A DNA stretch of 29,836 nucleotides from JBARCX01 sp049794535 (GTDB lineage: Bacteria > Pseudomonadota > Gammaproteobacteria > Xanthomonadales > Rhodanobacteraceae). The position numbers and the translations under genes were made by a program. Position 1 is the stretch's first letter. Each line of letters starts with the position of its first letter. The stretch lies in assembly GCA_049794535.1 (NCBI GenBank), contig JBARCX010000348.1, positions 1 through 29,836 of the forward strand, in the 5' to 3' direction. The notes beneath the pieces are model-generated. The model made no database searches. It worked only from the letters and a program-made list of their open reading frames with translations, and had not been told where the DNA came from. This document shows positions 1 through 7,088 of the stretch, piece by piece.

Positions 1-1
1 C

Positions 2-547
2 GGCGAAGAGGTGAAGATCTCCAAGCGCGCTGGCAGCTACCTGACCTTGCGCGATCTGATCGACGAAGCGGGCCGGGATGCCACGCGCTACTTCCTGATT
101 TCGCGCAAAACCGACTCGCAGCTGGTGTTCGACATCGATCTGGCTCGTTCGCAAAGCAACGACAACCCGGTGTACTACATCCAATACGCGCACGCTCGCG
201 TATGCAGCGTGCTGCGTCAGGCCGGTGAGAAGGGGTTCACCTTCGATCTGGACAATGGCTTGACGCAACTGGCACGGCTGGACAACGAACACGAGCAGAT
301 CCTGCTCACCGAACTGTCCAAGTACCCCGAGCAGGTCGAGGCCGCCGCAGCGAACCTCGAGCCGCATGTGGTCGCCAATTGGTTGCGCGAACTGGCCAAC
401 GCGTTCCACACCTACTACAACTCACACCAGTTCCTGGTGGAAGACAAGGATCTGCGCGACGCGCGCCTTGCACTGGTGGTAGCGACACGGCAGGTTCTCA
501 GGAACGGTCTGGATTTGTTGGGCCTCAGCGCCCCGGAGAGCATGTAA
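2..547 (+). CDS. argS: Arginyl-tRNA synthetase, C-terminal part (5' end outside window)
   Basis: Class I aminoacyl-tRNA synthetase that charges tRNA-Arg with arginine in the cytoplasm. The reading frame is open from the window edge, so this is the 3' end of a longer gene. The first visible residues give a KMSKS-like loop (VKISKRAG), which binds ATP during adenylate formation. The anticodon-binding helical domain follows, with the family-typical stretches around DATRYFLISRK, NPVYYIQYAHAR and VANWLRELANAFHTYYN. The TAA stop at 545-547 is immediately followed by the ATG of the SPOR gene, so the two are almost certainly co-transcribed and probably translationally coupled. The KISKR spelling instead of KMSKS is common in ArgS. 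Identification is secure; only about 181 residues are in the window. Confidence 0.96.
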   Translation, partial: GEEVKISKRAGSYLTLRDLIDEAGRDATRYFLISRKTDSQLVFDIDLARSQSNDNPVYYIQYAHARVCSVLRQAGEKGFTFDLDNGLTQLARLDNEHEQILLTELSKYPEQVEAAAANLEPHVVANWLRELANAFHTYYNSHQFLVEDKDLRDARLALVVATRQVLRNGLDLLGLSAPESM

Positions 548-1276
548 ATGGCACCACGCAAGAGCAAAGGCAAAGGTCGTCAGGCCGTTCGCAATAACAG
601 CGGTGGGTTTCCGGCATGGGGCTGGGCCATCATCGGCATCCTGATCGGTTGCGCGCTCATGTATGTCATGTTCGGCCGCATGCCGATGGGCACTCGCTCC
701 AACGCCGGCCCGCAGCCGAATCCGCAAGCGACGGCGCAAGGCGGCAACGATGTCGGCCTGGAACCCGCTGCCAGCGTAAGCGCACCGAAGAAACCGCAGT
801 ACGACTTCTACTCGGTGCTGTCGGAGAAGGAAGTGCGCATCCCGGATTCCGAGATCAGTGCACAAGCCCGCGCCGAACAGCAGCAACAGCAGCAGCAACA
901 GTTGGCTGCGGCGCAGAAGGCTCAGCAGCAGCAAGCTGCCGCGCCACCGCCGCCAGTCGCCGTGCCGAATACCTCGGCTGTCACCACGCAAAACATCACC
1001 GCCGCACCCGCTGCTGCCGTAGCCGCTCCCGCCGCTACAGGTAACGGTTACCTGTTACAGGTAGGTGCGTTTCCCAGCGCCGCTGATGCTGAAACGCTGA
1101 AAGCGCGGTTGGCCCTGCAAGGCTTTGTCGCCAACGTGCAGTCGGTGAATATCAGTGGTCAGGCCTATCACCGCGTTCGGCTCGGCCCGTTCCATTCCGC
1201 GACCGACCTGGAGTCGACCAAGCAACGGTTGCAGTCGGCGGGCTTCAGTGCGATTGCGTTGAAGGAAGGGAAGTAA
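548..1276 (+). CDS. SPOR-domain inner-membrane protein (FtsN-like)
   Basis: 242-residue bitopic membrane protein. A short basic cytoplasmic N-terminus (MAPRKSKGKGR) precedes one membrane segment at about residues 24-43. A long low-complexity periplasmic linker follows, with eight consecutive Gln at residues 111-118, a second Gln block and Ala/Pro runs. The C-terminal SPOR domain (about 167-240) has the typical YLLQVGAF and YHRVRLGPF strands. SPOR domains bind denuded septal peptidoglycan, so a divisome role is inferred. The gene starts directly after the argS stop codon, and argS followed by an ftsN-type SPOR gene is a common arrangement. FtsN function itself is not proven because short FtsN and other SPOR proteins look alike. 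Confidence 0.88.
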   Translation: MAPRKSKGKGRQAVRNNSGGFPAWGWAIIGILIGCALMYVMFGRMPMGTRSNAGPQPNPQATAQGGNDVGLEPAASVSAPKKPQYDFYSVLSEKEVRIPDSEISAQARAEQQQQQQQQLAAAQKAQQQQAAAPPPPVAVPNTSAVTTQNITAAPAAAVAAPAATGNGYLLQVGAFPSAADAETLKARLALQGFVANVQSVNISGQAYHRVRLGPFHSATDLESTKQRLQSAGFSAIALKEGK

Positions 1277-1310
1277 CCCACCATTGCATCGATGCATCGG
1301 CAATACCCAA

Positions 1311-1344
1311 CAGGCCGTGCTGCGAAGCACGGCCTGTTTGATTT
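1311..1344 (+). terminator. Rho-independent terminator after argS-SPOR operon
   Basis: Perfect 11-bp stem CAGGCCGTGCT (1311-1321) with AGCACGGCCTG (1326-1336), a GCGA tetraloop, then a T-rich tail TTTGATTT. It lies 34 bp after the SPOR stop codon. It may also limit read-through from the convergent membrane-protein gene ending at 1377. Confidence 0.9.
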
Positions 1345-1376
1345 CTGCTCTGCCTTTACGGCTACCGAACATGACT

Positions 1377-2051
1377 TTATGGGGCGAGTTGTGCCGCAGT
1401 CCCCATGGATTGCCGCCGTGATTGCATCAGCGAGACCACATGCAGCATCGCGAAGATGGGCACCAGGAAGGTGGGAATAAACACCAGCGGCAACTGAGCC
1501 ATAGGCCTTGTGGTGATTTGCTCACCCACGTGCAGCATGAGCTGGCTGGAGATCCCTAAGCCCACCGCATCCACGAGGTCCAGCAGGCCGAGGACATTCC
1601 ATAGAACAAACCATCGACTGCTTAAGAACGCCGGATTACGGATTAAGGACACCAATATCCACGGTGCCGTAACACCTATGGCGAGATCGCCCAGCCCGGC
1701 GGGTAAGGCGAAAACGCCGGGCAGCACGTCGTTTGCATACAACGCCAGAAAACCCAGCCCAGCGAATCGCCAAGCCTGCATAGCCACCAGGAAACGAGCA
1801 TCTATAGCCAGGATGAATTGGCGAAACGCAGGCGATCGCCAGAACACCAGCACGAATAAGACCATCGGCGCCATCACCCCAAGTCCGATAGGCCAAGGTG
1901 GTGTTCCATTCGGTGTTAGAAACCGCCCGCTGACACCAAGCACAGCCACAACACAAAACCAAATGGCCAGCACGATCGTCACGGCACCTTTCAGACTCCG
2001 TCCACCTGACGATAACGGTGTGACGGTTTCGATCAGAACTGCATTGGACAT
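1377..2051 (-). CDS. Multi-pass membrane protein of unknown function
   Basis: About 224 residues with roughly six hydrophobic membrane-spanning stretches, beginning with VTIVLAIWFCVVAVLGVSG and ending with FIPTFLVPIFAMLHVVSL. A polar loop carries a Pro-Ala-Gly-x-Gly-Asp motif (FALPAGLGDLAIG). I do not recognise a named family. The frame is open upstream to 2279, but the ATG at 2051 is preferred: it has GGGAG about seven bases upstream, the protein starts sensibly there, and the longer version would run through both palindromic operators. It is divergent from the HxlR-type regulator at 2149, the classical layout of a regulator and its target, so it is probably induced when that regulator is relieved. 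It may have been acquired together with the regulator. Confidence 0.8.
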   Translation of the reverse strand: MSNAVLIETVTPLSSGGRSLKGAVTIVLAIWFCVVAVLGVSGRFLTPNGTPPWPIGLGVMAPMVLFVLVFWRSPAFRQFILAIDARFLVAMQAWRFAGLGFLALYANDVLPGVFALPAGLGDLAIGVTAPWILVSLIRNPAFLSSRWFVLWNVLGLLDLVDAVGLGISSQLMLHVGEQITTRPMAQLPLVFIPTFLVPIFAMLHVVSLMQSRRQSMGTAAQLAP

Positions 2052-2069
2052 GGCAGATCTCCCGTAGTC

Positions 2070-2086
2070 ACTTGCATTTTGCAAGT
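2070..2086. promoter_or_regulatory. Palindromic operator 1 (putative HxlR site)
   Basis: 17-bp palindrome with 7-bp arms ACTTGCA and TGCAAGT around a TTT centre. It begins 19 bp upstream of the membrane-protein start and overlaps a good minus-strand -10 hexamer (TATACT, 2089 to 2084). A protein bound here would be expected to block that promoter. The arms are identical to those of the site at 2109-2125. Confidence 0.75.
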
Positions 2087-2108
2087 ATACGCTCAACGTA
2101 GCACCATG

Positions 2109-2125
2109 ACTTGCATGTTGCAAGT
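2109..2125. promoter_or_regulatory. Palindromic operator 2 (putative HxlR site)
   Basis: Same 7-bp arms ACTTGCA/TGCAAGT as operator 1, here around a TGT centre. The two centres are 39 bp apart. This copy lies 23 bp upstream of the regulator's ATG, which fits autoregulation by a dimeric winged-helix protein. Confidence 0.75.
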
Positions 2126-2148
2126 AACCAAGAGGTGTGCCAAAGCCC

Positions 2149-2544
2149 ATGGGAACAACGACAAAGACCGTGCTCGAAGACTTCCCGCGATCCCGTTGCG
2201 CGGTCGCGAATACCCTGGATCTGATAGGCGACAAATGGTCCCTATTGGTCGTTCGGGACATGCTGCGCGGCAAAGGCACCTACAAGGAGTTGCTCGATTC
2301 GCAGGAAGGCATCCCGACCAACATCCTTGCTGACCGCCTCAAGCGCCTTGAGGCCGCAGGCATCATCGAACGCACGCCATACCAGGAGCGCCCCACGCGC
2401 TATACCTATGCGCTCACTAAAAAAGGGATGGCGCTCGGCGACATCCTGCTGAGCCTGGTGTCATGGGGAAAGAAGTACATACCCGGCACGCAAGTACTCG
2501 GCGGACCACGGACTACATCGACCAAGACGGCACGCGCACGGTAG
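2149..2544 (+). CDS. HxlR-family winged-helix transcriptional regulator
   Basis: 131-residue DNA-binding protein of the HxlR (MarR-like winged-helix) family. The family signature is clear: SRCAVANTLDLIGDKWSLLVVRDML at the N-terminus including the conserved Cys, the recognition segment IPTNILADRLKRLEAAGIIER, then the wing with YTYALTKKGMALGDIL. Many family members sense electrophiles, redox change or small metabolites through the conserved N-terminal Cys. A GTG at 2137 is also in frame, but AGAGG at 2131-2135 would then be too close, so ATG 2149 is chosen (spacing 13, somewhat long). It is divergent from the membrane protein at 1377-2051, with two identical-arm palindromes between them that are the likely binding sites. 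Confidence 0.9.
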   Translation: MGTTTKTVLEDFPRSRCAVANTLDLIGDKWSLLVVRDMLRGKGTYKELLDSQEGIPTNILADRLKRLEAAGIIERTPYQERPTRYTYALTKKGMALGDILLSLVSWGKKYIPGTQVLGGPRTTSTKTARAR

Positions 2545-2548
2545 ACAA

Positions 2549-2816
2549 AGAGCCTGCTTGATATCTCTGAGTAGCCCGCGTTGCTTATGAGTGGCTGCCA
2601 GGTGGTAGTACGTGGCGCAGCGCCTGACTGGCTGTCAGGTCAAGCCGCGCGCTGCCGCATGGCGGCCACTCAGGAGCAACCCTCCGGGCCGGATCTGTTT
2701 GCACCCATGCCTGCGTCATCACTCAGTCGTGTACCGACGTACACTTCCTCGTTCTTCCTTGGCTTGCGCGCAGACAGCTTCCGGCGCGAGCCACTCAGAG
2801 ATATCAAGCAGGCTCT
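2549..2816. repeat. 268-bp element bounded by long inverted repeats (MITE-like or structured RNA)
   Basis: This fills the gap between the HxlR gene and the terminator at 2817. The outer arms 2549-2572 and 2793-2816 are a perfect 24-bp inverted repeat; extending inward to 32 bp gives 30 matches. Further pairing lies inside: 2587-2597 with 2661-2671 (10 of 11), CCTGAC with GTCAGG, and GTGTAC with GTACAC at 2729-2744. No credible coding region lies inside. No flanking target-site duplication is obvious. It could be a non-autonomous mobile element, a dispersed repeat or a folded transcript. Confidence 0.7.
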
Positions 2817-2847
2817 AAGAAGGGCGCCGATGGCGCCCTTCTTGTTT
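2817..2847 (+). terminator. Terminator hairpin between the repeat element and the glycine-rich gene
   Basis: Perfect 12-bp stem AAGAAGGGCGCC (2817-2828) with GGCGCCCTTCTT (2832-2843), a 3-base loop, then TGTTT on the plus strand. It directly abuts the inverted-repeat element. It also sits just past the stop of the minus-strand gene at 2854, so it may work in both directions. Confidence 0.85.
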
Positions 2848-2853
2848 GAATCA

Positions 2854-3168
2854 TCAGGCTCCCGATTTGCCCATCTTCGACCTGATCAGGCCAATGATGA
2901 TCATCAGGATGGCGCCACCGACGCCACCACCGCCCACGTTGCTCAGGATCGATGAGAGATCCATTCCGCCGCCGGCCGCTCCGGCCACGGCAGCACCCGC
3001 GCCGCCACCGAGCACGGCCGACAAGATCTGCCCGCCGAGCCCACCGCCCACAATGCCGGCCAGTGAGTTGCCGAGCGTACCGAGGTTGAAGTTCTTGAGT
3101 GCCGCACCGGCGATATTGCCGCCGACGGCGCCGCTAACCAGTTCAACTGCCAAGCTGGATATATCCAT
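2854..3168 (-). CDS. Small glycine-rich hydrophobic protein
   Basis: 104 residues, about a third of them glycine, with glycine-zipper-like stretches such as AGIVGGGLGGQILSAVLGGGAGA. It ends in a hydrophobic segment GGAILMIIIGLIRSKMGKSGA. Similar short uncharacterised proteins occur in many proteobacteria; I know of no established function. Glycine zippers pack against membranes or self-associate, so a membrane or inclusion role is possible but only inferred. The start is well supported: ATG at 3168 has GAGGGG four bases upstream. It lies downstream of, and in the same direction as, the dehydrogenase at 3306, with a 137-bp gap suggesting its own promoter. Confidence 0.82.
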   Translation of the reverse strand: MDISSLAVELVSGAVGGNIAGAALKNFNLGTLGNSLAGIVGGGLGGQILSAVLGGGAGAAVAGAAGGGMDLSSILSNVGGGGVGGAILMIIIGLIRSKMGKSGA

Positions 3169-3305
3169 GGTCCCCTCGCAGTGTTACGTGGTGACAGACT
3201 TCGCGTCCTGCCGCGGTATGTCCCCAAGCCCCGCGCAGGTGCGCCAGCTATATACCCAACCTAACCTGCGAGCAACCGACAAGCACCCCGATTGGCGGGA
3301 ATCAC

Positions 3306-4169
3306 TCAGCTCTTGCGCTTCAGCCTGATCAAACCCGAGATATCGTCATCGCCATAGCCTTGGCTCATCAACTCGGCATAGTCAGCCAGTGAGCGCTCGA
3401 TAACATTACGTGCCGTACCTGCCTGCTCAGCGATGCCGCGCACAATGCCGAGATCCTTGTGCAGCAATGCGAGCTTGAAGCCCACGCTGAATTCGTTCTT
3501 CAACATGGTCGCGCCACGCTTGTCGAGGAACCAGTTGCCGGCAGCGCCTGCGCCCAGTGTCGGGATCAAGCGCTCTGGATCCAGGCCCAATGCCTCACCA
3601 AGCGCCAACCCTTCGCATACGGCCTGTGCAATGCCGGCCACCAGTACCTGATTCACTGCCTTGGTCGCCTGGCCCGCGCCGACATCACCCAGGTGCGTGA
3701 CGCGCAATGCATACGCCTCCAGCACCGGCCGCGCACGCTCCAACACGGCAGCATCGCCACCCACCATTACTGAAAGCTTGCCGTTCTTCGCGCCTTCCAC
3801 ACCACCGGAAACCGGCGCATCGAGGAAGTATGCACCCACGGCATGCAAGCGCGCGGCAGCTTGCTTGGCCGTGTCTGGCGCTACGGTGGAATGATCGACC
3901 ACGATGGTGCCGGGCCGCACATGCGGAGCCAGCGCATCGATCGTGCCGAGCACGTCGGCGTCGGCAGTGACGCACAGTGCGATCACCTCGCACTGTGCGG
4001 CGAGTTCGGCCAATGTCTCCGGGGCAGCGACACCCCATTCACCAGCAAGAGTCACTGCTTTAGCGTGCGTGCGATTGGCGACGGCATGCAGCAGGCCGTG
4101 CTGTTTCAGATGGCCAGCCATCGGTGCGCCCATCGCACCAAGACCGATGAATGCTGCCTTGAGGGTCAT
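3306..4169 (-). CDS. NAD(P)-dependent 3-hydroxyisobutyrate dehydrogenase family protein
   Basis: About 287 residues of the beta-hydroxyacid dehydrogenase family, which oxidises 3-hydroxyisobutyrate-type substrates to semialdehydes or reduces tartronate-type semialdehydes. The N-terminal Rossmann fold has GLGAMG (residues 9-14). The substrate-binding signature is DAPVSGGVEGAKNGKL (about 117-131), and the catalytic Lys is K170 in GAGQATKAVNQ. The exact substrate cannot be told from sequence. ATG 4169 is chosen over ATG 4187 because AAGGAA lies about seven bases before it and MTLKAAFIGLG is the family-type start. It follows the patatin gene by 18 bp and is likely the last gene of the bdhA-adc-patatin operon. 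Confidence 0.9.
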   Translation of the reverse strand: MTLKAAFIGLGAMGAPMAGHLKQHGLLHAVANRTHAKAVTLAGEWGVAAPETLAELAAQCEVIALCVTADADVLGTIDALAPHVRPGTIVVDHSTVAPDTAKQAAARLHAVGAYFLDAPVSGGVEGAKNGKLSVMVGGDAAVLERARPVLEAYALRVTHLGDVGAGQATKAVNQVLVAGIAQAVCEGLALGEALGLDPERLIPTLGAGAAGNWFLDKRGATMLKNEFSVGFKLALLHKDLGIVRGIAEQAGTARNVIERSLADYAELMSQGYGDDDISGLIRLKRKS

Positions 4170-4187
4170 GCGTGTTCCTTCAAACAT

Positions 4188-5381
4188 TCAGTCGTTACTG
4201 AGCGCACGATGCACATCGTGCGTCACGAACGGGTTTTCGGAATCCGGTGGGTCGAGCCAATGCGGTCGCGTCAATGTGTGCCGCATATCAGTCAGGCCAC
4301 TCTGCCAATGCTCATGCATCGTGGTGGCGCTGAATTCGTAATCCTTATAGTGCCCTTCGTAGGGCTTGTCGCGATAGATCAGGTGGATGAGGTTGGTCAG
4401 TGCACCGTTGGAATGGTGCTCTGCACGGCGATAGGCTGGATCGTCGTGTTTGGCTTTGGGCACCAAGGCCATGAGCTCATGTAGCAGGCGCTGTTGTTCA
4501 CGGCTCTGATGCATGTATTCGGTGACCAGTCGCGTACGGCTGGAAAACTGAATGTCCTTCATACGCTCCGCCACGGTCCCCATGTCGCCCGGCAATGCGC
4601 CGCACGCGCTCCATAGGTCGACCTGAAAAATCAGCGCGTCGTGATGCGGTCGCTCTGACAACACCTTGTACAACGGGGTGTTGGAGACCATGCCGCCATC
4701 CCAGTAATACTCACCATCGATCTCCACCGCCGGAAATCCTGGTGGCAGCGCACCCGAGGCCATGAAATGCTCAGGCCGCAACCGCTCTTTACGGTTGTCG
4801 AAATACGAGAAGTTGCCTGTGCGCACATTCACCGCACCGACTGAAACACGCATGCTCCGCGCATCGTTGATGCGATCAAAATCCGCCAGGCGTTCCAGCG
4901 TCGCGCGTAAGGGAGCCGTGTCGTACCAGCTCGCCGTGGCCGCCGTACCATGCATCTGCAACATCGGCGGCGGAATGCGCGGCTTGAAGAATCCGGCCTG
5001 CCCTTCGGTCAACGCTCGCCACGCGGCCAGTGCGTTCATGCCATCACGGAACAACGGTGGCCAGCTCGTGTTATCCAACCAGGGCGCTGGCGGCATCGCC
5101 GGCCACATGGCCGACTGGCAGATCGTTTCCCAGAATTCAGCTAGTCGCTCTACCCGATGCTCCGGCGCATTGCCTGCGATGATTGCTGCGTTCAGCGCGC
5201 CGATCGAAATGCCTGCGATCCAGTTCGGGCGTAGGCCAGCCTCTTCCAACGCTTGATAAACGCCTGCCTGATACGAACCCAGCGCGCCACCACCCTGCAA
5301 TACCAGGGCGGTGACCTTGTAAGCGTCCTGCACCGGATGCTGCACGGCTGCGGTGGACGATGAACCCTTTTGTGCAGCCAT
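4188..5381 (-). CDS. Patatin-like phospholipase with DUF3734-type C-terminus
   Basis: 397-residue serine lipid hydrolase. The patatin fold shows the oxyanion loop QGGGALGSY (about 29-37), the nucleophile elbow G-I-S-I-G with Ser59, and the catalytic Asp228 in YYWDGGMVSNTPL, giving an intact Ser-Asp dyad. The C-terminal part (about 240-390) resembles the DUF3734 extension of bacterial patatins. There is no signal peptide, so it is probably cytoplasmic or peripheral to the membrane. RBS AGGAG lies seven bases before the ATG. It sits 10 bp after adc and downstream of bdhA. Patatins next to 3-hydroxybutyrate dehydrogenase are known in polyhydroxybutyrate-metabolising bacteria, so action on storage polymer or associated lipid is a reasonable inference. 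Confidence 0.93.
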   Translation of the reverse strand: MAAQKGSSSTAAVQHPVQDAYKVTALVLQGGGALGSYQAGVYQALEEAGLRPNWIAGISIGALNAAIIAGNAPEHRVERLAEFWETICQSAMWPAMPPAPWLDNTSWPPLFRDGMNALAAWRALTEGQAGFFKPRIPPPMLQMHGTAATASWYDTAPLRATLERLADFDRINDARSMRVSVGAVNVRTGNFSYFDNRKERLRPEHFMASGALPPGFPAVEIDGEYYWDGGMVSNTPLYKVLSERPHHDALIFQVDLWSACGALPGDMGTVAERMKDIQFSSRTRLVTEYMHQSREQQRLLHELMALVPKAKHDDPAYRRAEHHSNGALTNLIHLIYRDKPYEGHYKDYEFSATTMHEHWQSGLTDMRHTLTRPHWLDPPDSENPFVTHDVHRALSND

Positions 5382-5391
5382 GCGATAGCTC

Positions 5392-6138
5392 CTAGTCGTT
5401 CTCGGTCAGGTAGTCGTAGACCACGGTGCCAAGATCAAGCGTGAGGTCAGTGATGTAATGCACTGCCGACTCCACCTTGAGTACCGGCAAATCAGCCACC
5501 GGTGCCAGCGCATGCGGATGCAGTTCCAGCGAGGCCGGCCCGGTCCAGGCGCCTTTCACCGTCACGCTGCTGGTGAAGTAGCGAACCAACTCGAGGATGC
5601 GCGGCTTGCCATCCACATGCGGGATGATTTTCAGCATGTAGTTCGGTGCATTCAGGCCAGCGAGCACCGCGGCATGATCCGCTTCGCGATGCTTGAACCC
5701 CATGGTGGCCTTGGCCACACGCACCTTGCCGTAATCAAGTGTGCCGACCAAGGTGTCGGTCTCGATTTCCAGCACCGGGCTGGCGAGTTTCTTCGGGAAG
5801 CCCCACAGTTCGCGACCGCCAGCAATCGGTGGATGATCGTTGAGATACATCGAATGCACATAGCCACCGCGCTCACCGCGGAAGCTCACCGGAATCACCT
5901 GGCCCGATTCGGTGTAGTCGCCGAAACCGGTGGAGTCAGGCATGCGAATGAACTCGTACTTCACCAGCGGCTCGGTGACTTCGAGCGGCTCAGGCACCAC
6001 CGCACGCAGTGCGTCCATATCGGTGCGATAGGTGATCACGAGGAATTCGCGATTGACGAAACGATACGGCCCGGGCGGAAATGCTGGGCTGGTTAGCGGC
6101 ATGGCAAAAGCGTTGGCTTTGACGTCGGCAATTTTCAC
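5392..6138 (-). CDS. adc: Acetoacetate decarboxylase
   Basis: 248-residue enzyme of the acetoacetate decarboxylase family, which converts acetoacetate to acetone and CO2 through a Schiff base on lysine. The active-site region GRELWGFPKKLASP carries K116 and K117, matching the catalytic Lys and its pKa-perturbing neighbour in the clostridial enzyme (K115/K116). The acidic and aromatic residues of the family are present around YEFIRMPDSTGFGDYTESGQ. Length is normal for the family. It lies between bdhA, which makes acetoacetate from 3-hydroxybutyrate, and a patatin, so the neighbours fit. Some family members are not true decarboxylases, but the paired lysines favour activity. A strongly folded 114-bp spacer separates it from bdhA. 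Confidence 0.93.
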   Translation of the reverse strand: MKIADVKANAFAMPLTSPAFPPGPYRFVNREFLVITYRTDMDALRAVVPEPLEVTEPLVKYEFIRMPDSTGFGDYTESGQVIPVSFRGERGGYVHSMYLNDHPPIAGGRELWGFPKKLASPVLEIETDTLVGTLDYGKVRVAKATMGFKHREADHAAVLAGLNAPNYMLKIIPHVDGKPRILELVRYFTSSVTVKGAWTGPASLELHPHALAPVADLPVLKVESAVHYITDLTLDLGTVVYDYLTEND

Positions 6139-6149
6139 TAGCTACTCCG

Positions 6150-6260
6150 TGCAGTAAGTCTTCGGCAACGCGCGCACATGCGCGCGCTGAACGTCTTCGA
6201 TGGGTTGCCAAGCGCCTCACCGGGTATACCGGACGAGGCGCTTGGCAGAGACTTACTGCA
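6150..6260 (-). promoter_or_regulatory. Structured bdhA-adc intergenic element (three-way junction)
   Basis: Outer 12-bp perfect pairing of 6150-6161 with 6249-6260; the latter overlaps the bdhA stop codon. Two hairpins lie inside: 6207-6218 with 6235-6246 (12 bp, closing over a smaller CCGG/CCGG pairing), and 6166-6176 with 6179-6189 (alternating GC). The only mismatch in the last becomes a G-U pair in the minus-strand transcript, the strand that is transcribed. There is no U-tract, so mRNA processing, partial termination or stability control is more likely than a standard terminator. Confidence 0.7.
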
Positions 6261-7038
6261 TATACCAGCCGTGGCTGACCACAAAGCTTTGACCAGTCAA
6301 TGCGGCGCTCGGGAAGGTGGCGAGGAACAGCGCAGTCTGCGCGATGTCGTCAACCGTGGTGAACACACCATCGACGGTGTCCTTCAGCATCACGTTCTTG
6401 ATCACGTCCGCCTCGCTGATCCCGAGCTCCTTGGCCTGCTCCGGAATCTGCTTTTCCACCAGCGGCGTACGCACGAAGCCGGGGCAGATCACGTGCGAAC
6501 GCACGTTATGCGGCGCGCCTTCCTTCGCCAGCGTACGGGCAAGACCAAGCAAGCCATGCTTGGCCGTGACATAGGCCGACTTGAGCTTGGATGCTTCGTG
6601 TGAATGCACCGAGCCCATGTAGATCACGGTGCCGCCGCGATCGTCTTTGTACATATGCTTGAGCGCGGCCTTGGTGGTGAGGAAGCCACCATCGAGATGG
6701 ATCGCCAGCATCTTCTTCCAGTCGGCGAACGCGAACTGATCGATCGGATTGATGATCTGCACACCCGCGTTGGAAATCAGGATATCCAGATGACCGAACG
6801 CCGCTACCACCTTGTCAGTGCCGGCATTCACCGCCGCTTCGTCGGTCACGTCCATGGCGATACCCATCGCCTTGCCGCCCGCCGCATTGATTTCAGCGGC
6901 GGCCTGATCGGCCGCCTGCTGGTTGATGTCGCAAATGGCTACTGCCGCGCCGTTCTTGGCGTACAGCGTGGCGATTTCCTTGCCGATACCACTCGCAGCG
7001 CCGGTGATCAGCGCGACCTTGCCTTCGAGACTTGCCAT
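6253..7038 (-). CDS. bdhA: D-3-hydroxybutyrate dehydrogenase
   Basis: 261-residue short-chain dehydrogenase that interconverts D-3-hydroxybutyrate and acetoacetate with NAD. It shows the cofactor motif TGAASGIG (13-20), NAGVQ (90-94) and the catalytic triad Ser143, Tyr156 and Lys160 in SAYVTAKHG. The segment ICPGFVRTPLVEKQIPEQAKELGISE is characteristic of 3-hydroxybutyrate dehydrogenases, and the protein ends with the typical GQSFVVSHGWYMQ. A strong ribosome-binding site AAAGGAG precedes the ATG. It lies 50 bp downstream of speA and upstream of adc. Its product is the substrate of the next enzyme, which supports a short catabolic operon for polyhydroxybutyrate-derived monomers. Confidence 0.95.
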   Translation of the reverse strand: MASLEGKVALITGAASGIGKEIATLYAKNGAAVAICDINQQAADQAAAEINAAGGKAMGIAMDVTDEAAVNAGTDKVVAAFGHLDILISNAGVQIINPIDQFAFADWKKMLAIHLDGGFLTTKAALKHMYKDDRGGTVIYMGSVHSHEASKLKSAYVTAKHGLLGLARTLAKEGAPHNVRSHVICPGFVRTPLVEKQIPEQAKELGISEADVIKNVMLKDTVDGVFTTVDDIAQTALFLATFPSAALTGQSFVVSHGWYMQ

Positions 7039-7088
7039 GTACCACTCCTTTGGATCTTGGGGGGAGAAGGGGGACGGGCGTCGTCAAT

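Noticed and set aside
878..931. CRISPR-like short repeats
   Set aside because: The repetition is a Gln codon run within a coding region, with no spacers; no CRISPR array is present in the window.
2052..2279. Upstream extension of the membrane-protein frame (76 residues)
   Set aside because: It would run through both palindromic operators and overlap the HxlR gene; ATG 2051 has a good ribosome-binding site.
2581..2818. Small plus-strand reading frames within the inverted-repeat element
   Set aside because: They have no ribosome-binding sites, odd composition, and run through the repeat arms.
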